28,854 bases of DNA from an uncultured Candidatus Melainabacteria bacterium (GTDB lineage: Bacteria > Cyanobacteriota > Vampirovibrionia > Gastranaerophilales > Gastranaerophilaceae), in contig CAKVGS010000027.1 in assembly GCA_934747335.1 (NCBI GenBank), positions 1 to 28,854 on the forward strand. Direction: 5' to 3'. The notes beneath the pieces were generated by a model, which saw nothing but the letters and a program-made list of their open reading frames with translations, was not told the DNA's origin and did no database searches. This document shows positions 1 to 7,518 of the stretch, piece after piece. Within the stretch, counting starts at the first letter, position 1; every line of letters begins with the position of its first letter. A program made the translations under genes and the position numbers.

Positions 1-2288
1 GCTTTCATATAATCATAGCAAATAAATTCTAAATGCTGATTATCTTTTAAATCGAAAGCATTTCCAAAGAAAGCGGTGTTATTATCTGCAATATAAAAGT
101 GATTTATGGCTTTTGAAAGCCAACTTTTTTGTTTTTCAGATAGATTATCATAAATTTCGATATCTACAAGTTCGCCTTCAGATTGAGCAAACAAAGGTAA
201 TGCAACCCCCATAGACACTTTCATTGTCGGATTAAATCCTAAAGAAAATACCATATTCAAGCCGGAACGCGCTAAAACCTTATGGAAAGTGCTTTGCCAA
301 TCAAGGTGTGAAAAATATCTGAGCAAGCCTTTTTTTGTTATTTTCAAACGGTAGCGATAAACAGGAATATTAGGGTCAACATTCGCTCTTGTAGGATCAC
401 GATGCTCTTCAATTGAAACAATTTTTTGAGCTTCTTCTGATGCTTTATAAGGCTTTGCCATAACTTTATGTGTTTTTAAAGATGGGCAAACGCCGCATTG
501 AACACATTTGTTTTCGCAAGTCGGTTGTAAATTGAATTCGCATCCTTGTTTCATCGCTTCTTTATACTCATTTTGCAACCATTCTTTTTTTAGCCCTGTA
601 TTAATGAAATCCCAAGGCAAAACTTCGTCTAAGTCAAAAGATTTTCTTGCATAATCTTCAAGTGTGAAACCACATTCTTTTGCAGTTTCAGCCCAAACGT
701 TTTTGTCGAAATATTCTCCCCAAGCATCCAAATAGCAGCCTTTTTTATAAAGAGCTTCTATATATTTACACAAGCTTGCATCACCGCGAGTCAAGGCCGC
801 TTCAATTTGTGATACAAATTTTTCGTGGTAATTAATTTTTAAACCTTTAATATGCTTAGTTTTTTCTTTCAAATAGTGAATATGTTCAGTCACTTTGTCC
901 AAATCCATTTGCGGACACCATTGAAACGGTGTAAACGGTTTTGGTACAAAGATTGAAAGCGTACAAGTAATTTCAAAACCGTGTTTTAACTCTTTTTCAC
1001 GCTTAATCAATTTTGCACGATATTTTATTTTATTAAGAAGTTCCGCCATTTCATCCATATCTTCCAAAGTTTCTGTTGGGAGTCCTGAAATGAAATAGAA
1101 CTTAATCTTTGACCAGCCGTTTTCGTAAAGCGTTAGAGCTGCATTAATAATTTGTTCTTCTGAAATGTTTTTCTTTATAACATTTCTTAAACGCTGACTG
1201 CCTGCTTCCGGCGCTAGTGTCATGCCGGATTTGCGGACAGATTGAACAAGATTTGCAAGCTCAAGATTAAATCCGTCAATACGTTGGCTAGGGAGTGAAA
1301 CCGAAATTTTCTTTTTATTAAAATCAACAGCCAATTCTTTTATGACTTCTTTTATGTTCGAATAATCATTTGATGATAATGAAAGTAAAGAATACTCATC
1401 ATAGCCTGTATTGTTAATAAGTTCTTTTGTGATTTTTATAATATCTTCTGCCGAACGCTCTCTAATCGGTAAGGTTACGTGTCCCGGTTGGCAAAAACGG
1501 CACATTCTACCGCATCCGCGACGAATTTCCACAATCGCTCTATCATGTACTGAACTAGAAAACGGGATAGGATAAGATGTTGAGGCAGATTCTAGAGTTA
1601 ATGGCGCAAGTCGCTTTTCAACAGTGCGATAAGCTCCCTCCCAAGACAGGGAGGGTTGGGGTGGGTTGCTATCCCCGCAAGGGGCGAGGGGAGTGCTACT
1701 CCAACAACCTTTTATCCTACATAAATCTTCAATTCTTTCTCTTCTTGGTAAACCTTTTGTACGTTCTAATGATGCGCATACATCCACCATCATTTCTTCG
1801 CCGTCACCGATACAAAATACGTCGATAAATTCGCACATCGGAAGCGGATTATAACAACATGGTCCGCCTGCTAAAACGATTGGCTCATCTTCTCTTCGCT
1901 CGTCATTTCTTACAGTAATTCCTGACATTTCGAGCATTTTTAAAACAGTCGGATAAGATAATTCATATTGTAGAGAGAAACCGACACCGTCAAAATCTTT
2001 GAGTGCACGCTTTGACTCTACTCCGTATAAAAATTCAGGTTTAAAATCAGGCTCGGGTGCGTAGGCTCTATCAGCCATCATGCCTTCTTGTGCATTTACC
2101 CTATCATAAATAATTCTAACCCCAAGATTGCTAATCCCAATTTCATATTTATCAGGGAATACAAATGCAAAACGAACTTTCGCTTTGTCAAAATCTTTGT
2201 TATATGATAAAAATTCTCCACCTACATACTGGTAAGGTTTTGTAGCCTTATATAAAGCTTCTTGCTGATCTCTAAAAAAACAATTCAT
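1..2288 (-). CDS. Fused TIGR03960/TIGR03936 B12-binding-like radical SAM protein (partial, 3' end off window)
   Basis: The frame stays open from ATG 2288 to the left edge, about 762 codons. The N-terminus has the cobalamin-binding-like part of TIGR03960 proteins (FPDKYEIGISNLG, GFSLQYELSYPTVL, LAGGPCCYNP, GDGEE). The radical SAM motif C-x3-C-x2-C is at about C259, C263 and C266 (RRGCGRMCRFCQPG), followed by SGLPTET. The last part is TIGR03936/DUF2344-like (SHLDWQ, GFNPTMKVSMG, LPL). In many clostridia these two parts are separate genes; fusion is familiar in cyanobacteria. The substrate of the family is not established to my knowledge. Residues about 196-219 are encoded by a GC-rich palindromic insert (1633-1702) that keeps the frame. 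No Shine-Dalgarno sequence precedes the ATG; a TTGCTA/TATATT promoter lies so close that the leader would be about 5 nt. Confidence 0.9.
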   Translation of the reverse strand, partial: MNCFFRDQQEALYKATKPYQYVGGEFLSYNKDFDKAKVRFAFVFPDKYEIGISNLGVRIIYDRVNAQEGMMADRAYAPEPDFKPEFLYGVESKRALKDFDGVGFSLQYELSYPTVLKMLEMSGITVRNDERREDEPIVLAGGPCCYNPLPMCEFIDVFCIGDGEEMMVDVCASLERTKGLPRRERIEDLCRIKGCWSSTPLAPCGDSNPPQPSLSWEGAYRTVEKRLAPLTLESASTSYPIPFSSSVHDRAIVEIRRGCGRMCRFCQPGHVTLPIRERSAEDIIKITKELINNTGYDEYSLLSLSSNDYSNIKEVIKELAVDFNKKKISVSLPSQRIDGFNLELANLVQSVRKSGMTLAPEAGSQRLRNVIKKNISEEQIINAALTLYENGWSKIKFYFISGLPTETLEDMDEMAELLNKIKYRAKLIKREKELKHGFEITCTLSIFVPKPFTPFQWCPQMDLDKVTEHIHYLKEKTKHIKGLKINYHEKFVSQIEAALTRGDASLCKYIEALYKKGCYLDAWGEYFDKNVWAETAKECGFTLEDYARKSFDLDEVLPWDFINTGLKKEWLQNEYKEAMKQGCEFNLQPTCENKCVQCGVCPSLKTHKVMAKPYKASEEAQKIVSIEEHRDPTRANVDPNIPVYRYRLKITKKGLLRYFSHLDWQSTFHKVLARSGLNMVFSLGFNPTMKVSMGVALPLFAQSEGELVDIEIYDNLSEKQKSWLSKAINHFYIADNNTAFFGNAFDLKDNQHLEFICYDYMK
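1633..1702. repeat. GC-rich palindromic element inserted in frame in the radical SAM gene
   Basis: Three successive hairpins lie in about 70 bp: CCCTCCC/GGGAGGG (1636-1642 with 1649-1655), CCCC-GCAA-GGGG (1673-1684), and GGAGT-GCT-ACTCC (1690-1702). Base composition is much richer in G+C than the surrounding AT-rich gene. The host frame passes through without a stop and encodes a Pro/Ser-rich stretch (APCGDSNPPQPSLSWEG) between the conserved 'RIEDLCRIKGCW' region and the radical SAM cysteines, where family members normally have a short variable segment. This resembles the protein-coding palindromic elements known from Rickettsia (RPE); relationship to them is not claimed. Exact borders are uncertain by several bases. 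Confidence 0.7.
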
Positions 2289-2299
2289 AATAAATTTAT

Positions 2300-2327
2300 A
2301 ATATAACAAACTGTAACAATTTAGCAA
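2300..2327 (-). promoter_or_regulatory. Promoter of the radical SAM gene, short leader
   Basis: On the minus strand, -35 TTGCTA (2327-2322), 16-nt spacer, and -10 TATATT (2305-2300) preceded by TGT (extended -10). The expected start of transcription near 2293 leaves about 5 nt before ATG 2288. The -35 bases coincide with the TTAGCA of the divergent plus-strand promoter. Confidence 0.5.
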
Positions 2328-2351
2328 TTTTTTCTTACAAATTGTTTTAAT
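2321..2351 (+). promoter_or_regulatory. Promoter of the HEAGH protein gene
   Basis: TTAGCA at 2321-2326 and the extended -10 TG-T-TTTAAT at 2343-2351, predicting transcription from about 2358. That leaves a 28-nt leader with AGGA at 2372-2375 before ATG 2386. It shares the AGCAA...TTAC...TGTTTTA layout with the sites at 10595-10624 and 24641-24670. The 19-nt spacer is long, so the -35 assignment is weak. Confidence 0.4.
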
Positions 2352-2385
2352 ATATATAAGTGTAGTTGTGCAGGAAAATATCAAA

Positions 2386-3171
2386 ATGGTAAATTCTTAC
2401 TATTATGATGGAAATCAATATATTCCACGAACGCAAGGCGACAGTTCAAAAGGTTTTATCTTGGCGTCGATTGCTTCATCTGCAATTATGGGAACTTTAC
2501 CGGCTTTTTCTAAGCCGTTTTCTTCGCAACTTATAAAAGAACATTTACAGAATGACTTATACAAAGATGCATTTGAAAAATCCATAAATATCGCAGGGCT
2601 TGATAAAAAAGGAGTCCAAATAATTCCCGCACAGTTTTTAAGAGATAAATCCGATGTATGTTGCGGACAAAATGCTTATTACCTACCTAAAACAAGAGAA
2701 ATTAAAATCAATACGGACAAAATTTCAATCGCGGGTTTTCACGAAGCAGGTCATGCTTTAAATGATTTAAAAGGGAAATGGGGTAAGCTTTTAAGCAAAA
2801 TGCGTTGGCCCGGACGTGCAGTTGCAGGTTTTATGGGATATGTAGCATTATTTCAACGCACAAAACCGAAAGAAGCACCTAAAGACAAGATGGACTTCAT
2901 TAAAGATAATTGCGGAAAAATTGCATTTTTAAGTATGTTGCCTACTGTTTTTGAAGAAGGAATGGCAAGCTATAAAGGTGTAAAACTTGCAAGAAAAACA
3001 GGGCTCGCAGAACCCTTGATTAAAAACATGAAAAAATTATACGCAAAAGCACTTTTAACTTACGTCGGTCATGCAACCGCAACAGGGCTTGCAGTAGGCG
3101 CTGCGAGCATAATTATGGACTATTTCAGCAGACCGAAAAAGATTCGGATTGAAGAAGGTTTTTGGTATTAA
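2386..3171 (+). CDS. Predicted membrane-associated zinc metallopeptidase-like protein (HEAGH)
   Basis: Protein of 261 aa from ATG 2386, which has AGGA ten bases upstream; a GTG at 2368 would add six residues but has no good ribosome binding site. An HExxH zinc motif, HEAGH, lies at residues 119-123 within GFHEAGHALNDL, and VFEEGMASYKG at about 188-198 could supply the third (Glu) ligand, as in gluzincins. Hydrophobic stretches at about 23-40, 144-156, 180-188 and 223-246 suggest membrane association. I do not recognise the family. The protease call rests on the HEAGH and EEGMAS pattern and on hydrophobicity only. No substrate can be proposed. It is monocistronic and followed by a palindromic element. 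Confidence 0.75.
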   Translation: MVNSYYYDGNQYIPRTQGDSSKGFILASIASSAIMGTLPAFSKPFSSQLIKEHLQNDLYKDAFEKSINIAGLDKKGVQIIPAQFLRDKSDVCCGQNAYYLPKTREIKINTDKISIAGFHEAGHALNDLKGKWGKLLSKMRWPGRAVAGFMGYVALFQRTKPKEAPKDKMDFIKDNCGKIAFLSMLPTVFEEGMASYKGVKLARKTGLAEPLIKNMKKLYAKALLTYVGHATATGLAVGAASIIMDYFSRPKKIRIEEGFWY

Positions 3172-3208
3172 AATATAATACCAAATTTAAATACTTTGTA
3201 TCTCTATT

Positions 3209-3591
3209 GAACGACAATCGCGCCGCGAGCGTTTTTTAGCGAGCGTAAGAGTGCGGGTTTACCCGCTACATCCATTTGGTTTAACAACCGTAAGGTTGTA
3301 GGAAACAATGCGTCATTTCTTCTTTTTTGCTTACTTTTTTCTTCTTTTATCGCAATAAAGAAGAAAAAAGTAAGAACTATTTTGAAATAAAAAAGTTTTT
3401 TGAGATGTCCTTTTCTTTCTCTTTTGTTGCGAAGAAAAAGAGAAAGAAAAGGACCAAAAGAAAGAGAAAACACGCTACCGCTTCCTACGCTCTTACGAGC
3501 GTTGAAAAAAATTGATGTAGCAAGCAAAGCTTGCACTCTAGCGCTCACTATTGCAGCTAATCGCTGCACGTTCGCGTCGCGAATGTCGTTC
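3209..3591. repeat. 383-bp composite palindromic (MITE-like) element
   Basis: The ends are 23-nt imperfect inverted repeats (3209-3231 against 3569-3591, 20 of 23 paired; both start GAACGACA from outside). A possible 3-bp ATT direct repeat flanks them (3206-3208, 3592-3594). Inside are two perfect 18-bp stems: 3330-3347 with 3357-3374, and 3408-3425 with 3436-3453. Smaller hairpins include CGGGTTTACCCG, ACAACC-GTAA-GGTTGT, GCAAGC-AAA-GCTTGC and CGCTCTTACGAGCG. Its ends are rich in CG steps, unlike neighbouring genes. Reading frames through it encode only Lys/Arg/Phe-rich low-complexity peptides with no ribosome binding site. It accounts for most of the 3172-3639 gene-free stretch. Confidence 0.7.
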
Positions 3592-3621
3592 ATTAAAAAA
3601 AATTAGTGAAAATATTTTTCC

Positions 3622-3665
3622 AAGTAAAAACACCTTTGTCTATTCAGACAAAAGTGTTTTTACTT
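3622..3665 (-). terminator. Terminator-like hairpin at the end of the MORN-like gene
   Basis: AAGTAAAAACAC...TTGTC at 3622-3640 pairs with GACAA...GTGTTTTTACTT at 3647-3665 (one mismatch, 6-nt loop). It overlaps the last codons of the minus-strand gene ending at 3640. The T-run lies inside the descending arm rather than after it, so this is a less typical terminator. Confidence 0.5.
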
Positions 3666-4611
3666 CTTTATTTTCGTTGTCGAAAACTTTTATACCATCT
3701 CTTTCACCGTTCTTATATTCAGGTTCATAAATATTCTTAACTTTATAATCAGAAGTATAAACAGTTTCCTTTGTTTTTACACCATCTTTATATTCACTTA
3801 TTACACTACCGCTTTCATTAGGCTTATCCGCGTTATAATAAGTAAATCTTGTTAAATCCGCGCCATCATAGTTGACAGTCAAATTAACCTTAGTTTTACC
3901 GTCTTTATCATAAATAAGGTGTTCTTGCCTCATGCTGTTATTTTCGTCTATGGTTTCTTTAACCAGTGAAATCACCTTGTCATCTTTGTTTTTAAGCTCA
4001 TACTTGATAGGCTCTTCGGATGAATAATTCCAAGTTTCCACAAACTCAACTTCTCCGTCCGAATTAAATTTTGTGTGTTTTGTCGGGCGTTTAACGTCTT
4101 CTGAAACATCATATTCCCACAAATCTTCATCTGTGTTGCCTTCACTATATTTTGAAAGTAAAAAACCTACTTTTTCGTGCTTGCCGTCCGCAGAAATTTC
4201 CACAAATTCTAAGCCATGTCTATTGTCATCAGGATTTTCAACAACCATCACAAGTTTATTACCGTTGCGTTTTGCATACAAAACGCCTGTTAAATTATCA
4301 ACTAATTCTTTTATTGTTTTATGAACATGTCCGTTCAAAGATGCAATCTCACTTATTGCAGAAAGCGGTAAAAGGCTATCCGGCACTCCCTTATACAAAT
4401 CCGTTTTTATACTTAAATCTTTTTTTACTGCAATTTTTTGTTGTGGGGCAAGCGGTTTTGTTTGTTCCTTTGCAGTTTTTTCTACTTTTTTTATCTCTTT
4501 TTCAGGAATTGTTTTTTCATCCTCTTTAGTTTCCTTTGAAACAATTAAAGCCGTTAAACAAGCGACAGCCACAATTCCAAATACGATCCCACCAATAATT
4601 TTTTTTCTCAT
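3640..4611 (-). CDS. Membrane-anchored protein with MORN/YwqK-like repeats
   Basis: Start placed at ATG 4611 because GGGG lies 7 nt upstream; the longer frame from 4638 lacks a ribosome binding site. The product is 323 aa. Residues about 4-23 form one hydrophobic segment, either a signal anchor or an uncleaved signal peptide. A Cys at about 18 is in a poor lipobox context (AVAC), so a lipoprotein is possible but weak. A Lys/Glu/Pro-rich linker follows. The second half has repeated strand-turn units of the type 'Y-x-D-G-x-x-x-x-x-x-x-Y', ending in YKNGERDGIKVFDNENKEV. This pattern is seen in MORN_2/YwqK-like proteins. The protein is probably exported and faces the cell envelope. Function unknown. 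It has its own promoter and is followed by a hairpin. Confidence 0.75.
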   Translation of the reverse strand: MRKKIIGGIVFGIVAVACLTALIVSKETKEDEKTIPEKEIKKVEKTAKEQTKPLAPQQKIAVKKDLSIKTDLYKGVPDSLLPLSAISEIASLNGHVHKTIKELVDNLTGVLYAKRNGNKLVMVVENPDDNRHGLEFVEISADGKHEKVGFLLSKYSEGNTDEDLWEYDVSEDVKRPTKHTKFNSDGEVEFVETWNYSSEEPIKYELKNKDDKVISLVKETIDENNSMRQEHLIYDKDGKTKVNLTVNYDGADLTRFTYYNADKPNESGSVISEYKDGVKTKETVYTSDYKVKNIYEPEYKNGERDGIKVFDNENKEVKTLLSE

Positions 4612-4648
4612 GTCAACACCCCTGCATATCAAATGCATTTACAAGAGT

Positions 4649-4677
4649 ATTATAGTGATTATTTCTTATTTTAGCAA
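4649..4677 (-). promoter_or_regulatory. Promoter of the MORN-like gene
   Basis: Minus strand: -35 TTGCTA (4677-4672), 17-nt spacer, perfect -10 TATAAT (4654-4649). Predicted transcription start near 4642 gives a leader of about 30 nt with a GGGG ribosome binding site. It lies only a few bases after the stop of the upstream M16 gene (4682), so the two genes are probably separately transcribed. Confidence 0.6.
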
Positions 4678-4681
4678 GCGA

Positions 4682-7456
4682 TTATTTTACTAATTCTTCA
4701 AAAAATTCTTTATTCGCATCTAATGTATCTTGACTCGCTACTATTGAGTATATTGGCGGATTTTTGAAAATTCGTTCTGCAAAATTTGTAACATCTTCCT
4801 TGGTAATTCCATCAATCATGGAATAAAGTTGGTTTTTGTAATCAATTCCAAATTTAGAATTCAATCCACTATCCAAAGAGCGTAATTTTGCATTCGTACC
4901 TTCATCATTCAATAATTCAGCTTTCATAGCAAGTTTTGCATTTTCTAAATCTTTATCTGTGAATTTTCCATTCTTAAGTTCTTCGATTTGAGTCGTAAAA
5001 CCATCTATTGATTTTTTTACGTTGTCATAAGAATATTCACCAATTTCTTTATTATCAGTTGTTGTTAAAATATTACAAGAGATTTCACCCAAATCACCTT
5101 CTCTTGAAATATCTGAAAATACAGAATAAGCAAGGTGTTGTTTTTCTCTCAAGTTATCAAACAGACCTATACTTGAGTTTGAAAGTATAGAATTTGCAAT
5201 TTTCCCTAAAACAACTTCTTCTAATGTATTATCACATTTAAACTTATAAACCTGCATTATATCAGCTTGAGAATTATTATTAGCTTTTGTCAAAACTTGA
5301 GGTTTTGTATTGCCACTATACATTTTTAATATTTGAACTTTATTTGGTTTTACTTTTTTCAAGCTCTTACCAGCATTTATCACATCTGATTTGCAATTTT
5401 CTTTATCACCCATTGGAAGATTAGCGGTCACAACGCCTCTGGCGTTCTCTAAAATATAATTTTTACAATCTTCTACATCCGCAATTGTAATACTATCTAA
5501 CGATTTTAAAACATCATCTTTTGAAAAAATATATGGGTTGTTTTTAGATTCATTATCACAATATAAGCTCAAAGCACTATCTTGATGCTTTTGTAAAGTA
5601 TCTCTCACAATTTCTTTTGCTTTATCCAAGTTTTCTTGAGTAATATTCGGATTATACAAAAGCTCTTTTGTTTTTTCTAAAGCAAGTTTTCTATCTTCTT
5701 GAGAGGATTGAGCGAACGCAAAAATACTGTATCCGCAGAATCCTGCATTTAATTTCAAATTATTTTCTTCTTTAAAATTATTCCAGTCATTTTCGTTAAT
5801 ATCTTTTGTACCCATTGAATAAATAGCATTCAAAACCTCTGTTACGCCGGCTTTCTTGTGATAAGGTACATCTGAAACCAAAGACACATTATAGTTGAAG
5901 TTATTGTTTTTAGTTTCATAAAGACCTATGTCAAAATTATTTGGAAGAGTCTGTTTTTCAATATTTTTCATATCAATCGGCTGTCTTGTCTTGCCTTGAA
6001 ATGAAACATTCGTTTGTTTTTCAGGATGCACAAGAGTAACTGCAGTTTTATTCAAGTCAAAATATTTTTTTACTGCATTATTTACATCATCTTTCGTCAA
6101 ACTTGATAAAATATTTTCGTATTCGCTCAAATATTCCATATTGTTGTCTAACACAGCTTTTCCGATGTTATCGTTTACTGTTTGCGAAATTTCGAACGCT
6201 TCGTTTCTATCTTTGATTAATCTTTGTTTTAGGCGTTCCAAATCTTTATCTGAAACATCTTTCACATTTAAAATTGTTTCAAACAATGTTCTTAAAACTT
6301 GTTCGCTCTTTTTATCGTCAGAATTTACTGCCAAATAAGTCATTCTAGGACAATTTGGATTTGTTCCGATTTTTTCGTTATCAAAATAAGGTAACGTATT
6401 ATATTTTTTCAAATTTTGTTTTAATCCGGAGGAATATGATTGTAAATAAGTTTGCGCTAAATCGTAAGCGACACGTTCTTTTACGTCACTGTTTTTAGGA
6501 CCTGCAAAGCCTAAAATTATTTCAGTCGAAGTTGCTTTATCACTCACAAAATCTTTTCTAACTGTTTTATTAATTGGAATTAAATTTTCTTCAAACTTTC
6601 GACCTTTAGAAACTTTATTGGAGTTAAAATTCTTTGCTACAATTTTAATTACATCATCAGGATTAACGTCACCTGTCACAACAAGGTTCATGTTATCAGG
6701 CGTGTAATATTTGTCATAATAGTCTTTCACATCTTGTCTTGTTAAATTTTTGATACTTTTAACACTTCCGCCGACCATTTCATCAGTAGGATTTTTGATG
6801 TTATAAAGAGTTCTTACTGTTTGGTCTAAAGCAATTGTTTGCGGATCATCTAAAATCATATTAATTTCAGAACAAACAGGATTTTTTTCTTTTGCTATCA
6901 TTGCGTTTGAGAGCTTTAAATCCTCTGCCATAGACGCAATAACCTGAATTTGCTTTTCTAAATCCTTTTCACCCAATAGCGGAGTAGAATTTACATAATC
7001 AGTAATTGCATAATTTGTACTTGCGTTTGCCCAACCGCCCATAGCATCAATCTTTTTGAAAGAATCTCCGACTTTCAGTTTAACATGCCCGTTTTCCCCG
7101 TTTGTTCCGTTAAACGCCATGTGTTCCAAAAAGTGACTGATACCTTTAATGTCCGCGGTTTCGTTCATTGAACCGACATTAACATAATTTTTTACAACGG
7201 CAGGCGAGCCTTCCATCGGCACAACACTTACCTTGTATCCGTTTGCAAGTTTGTAAGAATGAATTGCTAAGCCGTTATCTAGCTGAGTTATACCCAGTTT
7301 TTTATAAGGTGTCGGCAAATTAACCTTAAAATCCGGTGTAACATTCGCAAGCTCTCTTATTGAATTAGAATTTTGAGCAACATTGTTCACAGAGGTAGAA
7401 TTATTTTCTTTACCTCTAAAAAACACATTATTAATATTGCCAACTTTCATAACCAT
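4682..7456 (-). CDS. M16 family (pitrilysin-like) zinc metallopeptidase, two tandem M16 modules
   Basis: About 924 aa. The inverted zinc motif HxxEH is present as HFLEH (about residues 108-112) in GISHFLEHMAFNGT, and the downstream Glu ligand in NPVCSEINMILDD. This is followed by the usual second half of the first M16 module (DYYDKYYTPDNMNLVVTGDV). The C-terminal module has M16 features (EKQHLAYSVFSDI, KAELLND) but no zinc motif, as normal for the inactive half. There is no signal peptide. The N-terminus has NNVFFRGK, and an internal linker between the modules has NVSFQGK. Start: ATG 7456 or ATG 7450; no Shine-Dalgarno is present for either, and a TG-T-TTTATA box ends exactly 6 nt before ATG 7456, pointing to a leaderless message. 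Cytosolic peptide degradation or processing is the general family role; the substrate is unknown. Confidence 0.9.
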   Translation of the reverse strand: MVMKVGNINNVFFRGKENNSTSVNNVAQNSNSIRELANVTPDFKVNLPTPYKKLGITQLDNGLAIHSYKLANGYKVSVVPMEGSPAVVKNYVNVGSMNETADIKGISHFLEHMAFNGTNGENGHVKLKVGDSFKKIDAMGGWANASTNYAITDYVNSTPLLGEKDLEKQIQVIASMAEDLKLSNAMIAKEKNPVCSEINMILDDPQTIALDQTVRTLYNIKNPTDEMVGGSVKSIKNLTRQDVKDYYDKYYTPDNMNLVVTGDVNPDDVIKIVAKNFNSNKVSKGRKFEENLIPINKTVRKDFVSDKATSTEIILGFAGPKNSDVKERVAYDLAQTYLQSYSSGLKQNLKKYNTLPYFDNEKIGTNPNCPRMTYLAVNSDDKKSEQVLRTLFETILNVKDVSDKDLERLKQRLIKDRNEAFEISQTVNDNIGKAVLDNNMEYLSEYENILSSLTKDDVNNAVKKYFDLNKTAVTLVHPEKQTNVSFQGKTRQPIDMKNIEKQTLPNNFDIGLYETKNNNFNYNVSLVSDVPYHKKAGVTEVLNAIYSMGTKDINENDWNNFKEENNLKLNAGFCGYSIFAFAQSSQEDRKLALEKTKELLYNPNITQENLDKAKEIVRDTLQKHQDSALSLYCDNESKNNPYIFSKDDVLKSLDSITIADVEDCKNYILENARGVVTANLPMGDKENCKSDVINAGKSLKKVKPNKVQILKMYSGNTKPQVLTKANNNSQADIMQVYKFKCDNTLEEVVLGKIANSILSNSSIGLFDNLREKQHLAYSVFSDISREGDLGEISCNILTTTDNKEIGEYSYDNVKKSIDGFTTQIEELKNGKFTDKDLENAKLAMKAELLNDEGTNAKLRSLDSGLNSKFGIDYKNQLYSMIDGITKEDVTNFAERIFKNPPIYSIVASQDTLDANKEFFEELVK

Positions 7457-7471
7457 ATTATATATAAAACA
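7457..7471 (-). promoter_or_regulatory. Extended -10 abutting the M16 start codon (leaderless)
   Basis: Minus strand: TGT (7471-7469), TTTATA (7468-7463), TATAAT (7462-7457), then ATG. With TTTATA as -10, transcription would begin at A of ATG 7456; with TATAAT as -10, at A of ATG 7450. Either way no ribosome binding site is transcribed. The same TGTTTTATAWATAATATG string stands at the L,D-transpeptidase start (24634-24651). Confidence 0.5.
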
Positions 7472-7518
7472 TCTAAACACTGAAAATTGACTATTTGTAA
7501 AGAAAATTTAATACAATT

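Noticed and set aside
1577..1854. Two plus-strand reading frames of 62-83 codons
   Set aside because: They are antisense to the radical SAM gene and arise partly from the GC-rich palindromic insert; no ribosome binding site and no family features.
1..2288. Radical SAM gene as a pseudogene broken by the insert
   Set aside because: I followed the frame through the insert: it stays open, and the cysteine motif follows in the same frame.
3204..3606. Several Lys/Arg/Phe-rich reading frames on both strands
   Set aside because: They run through the stems of the palindromic element, give low-complexity peptides, and lack start signals.
4073..4529. Plus-strand frames of 83-125 codons
   Set aside because: Antisense shadows of the MORN-like gene with no start signal.
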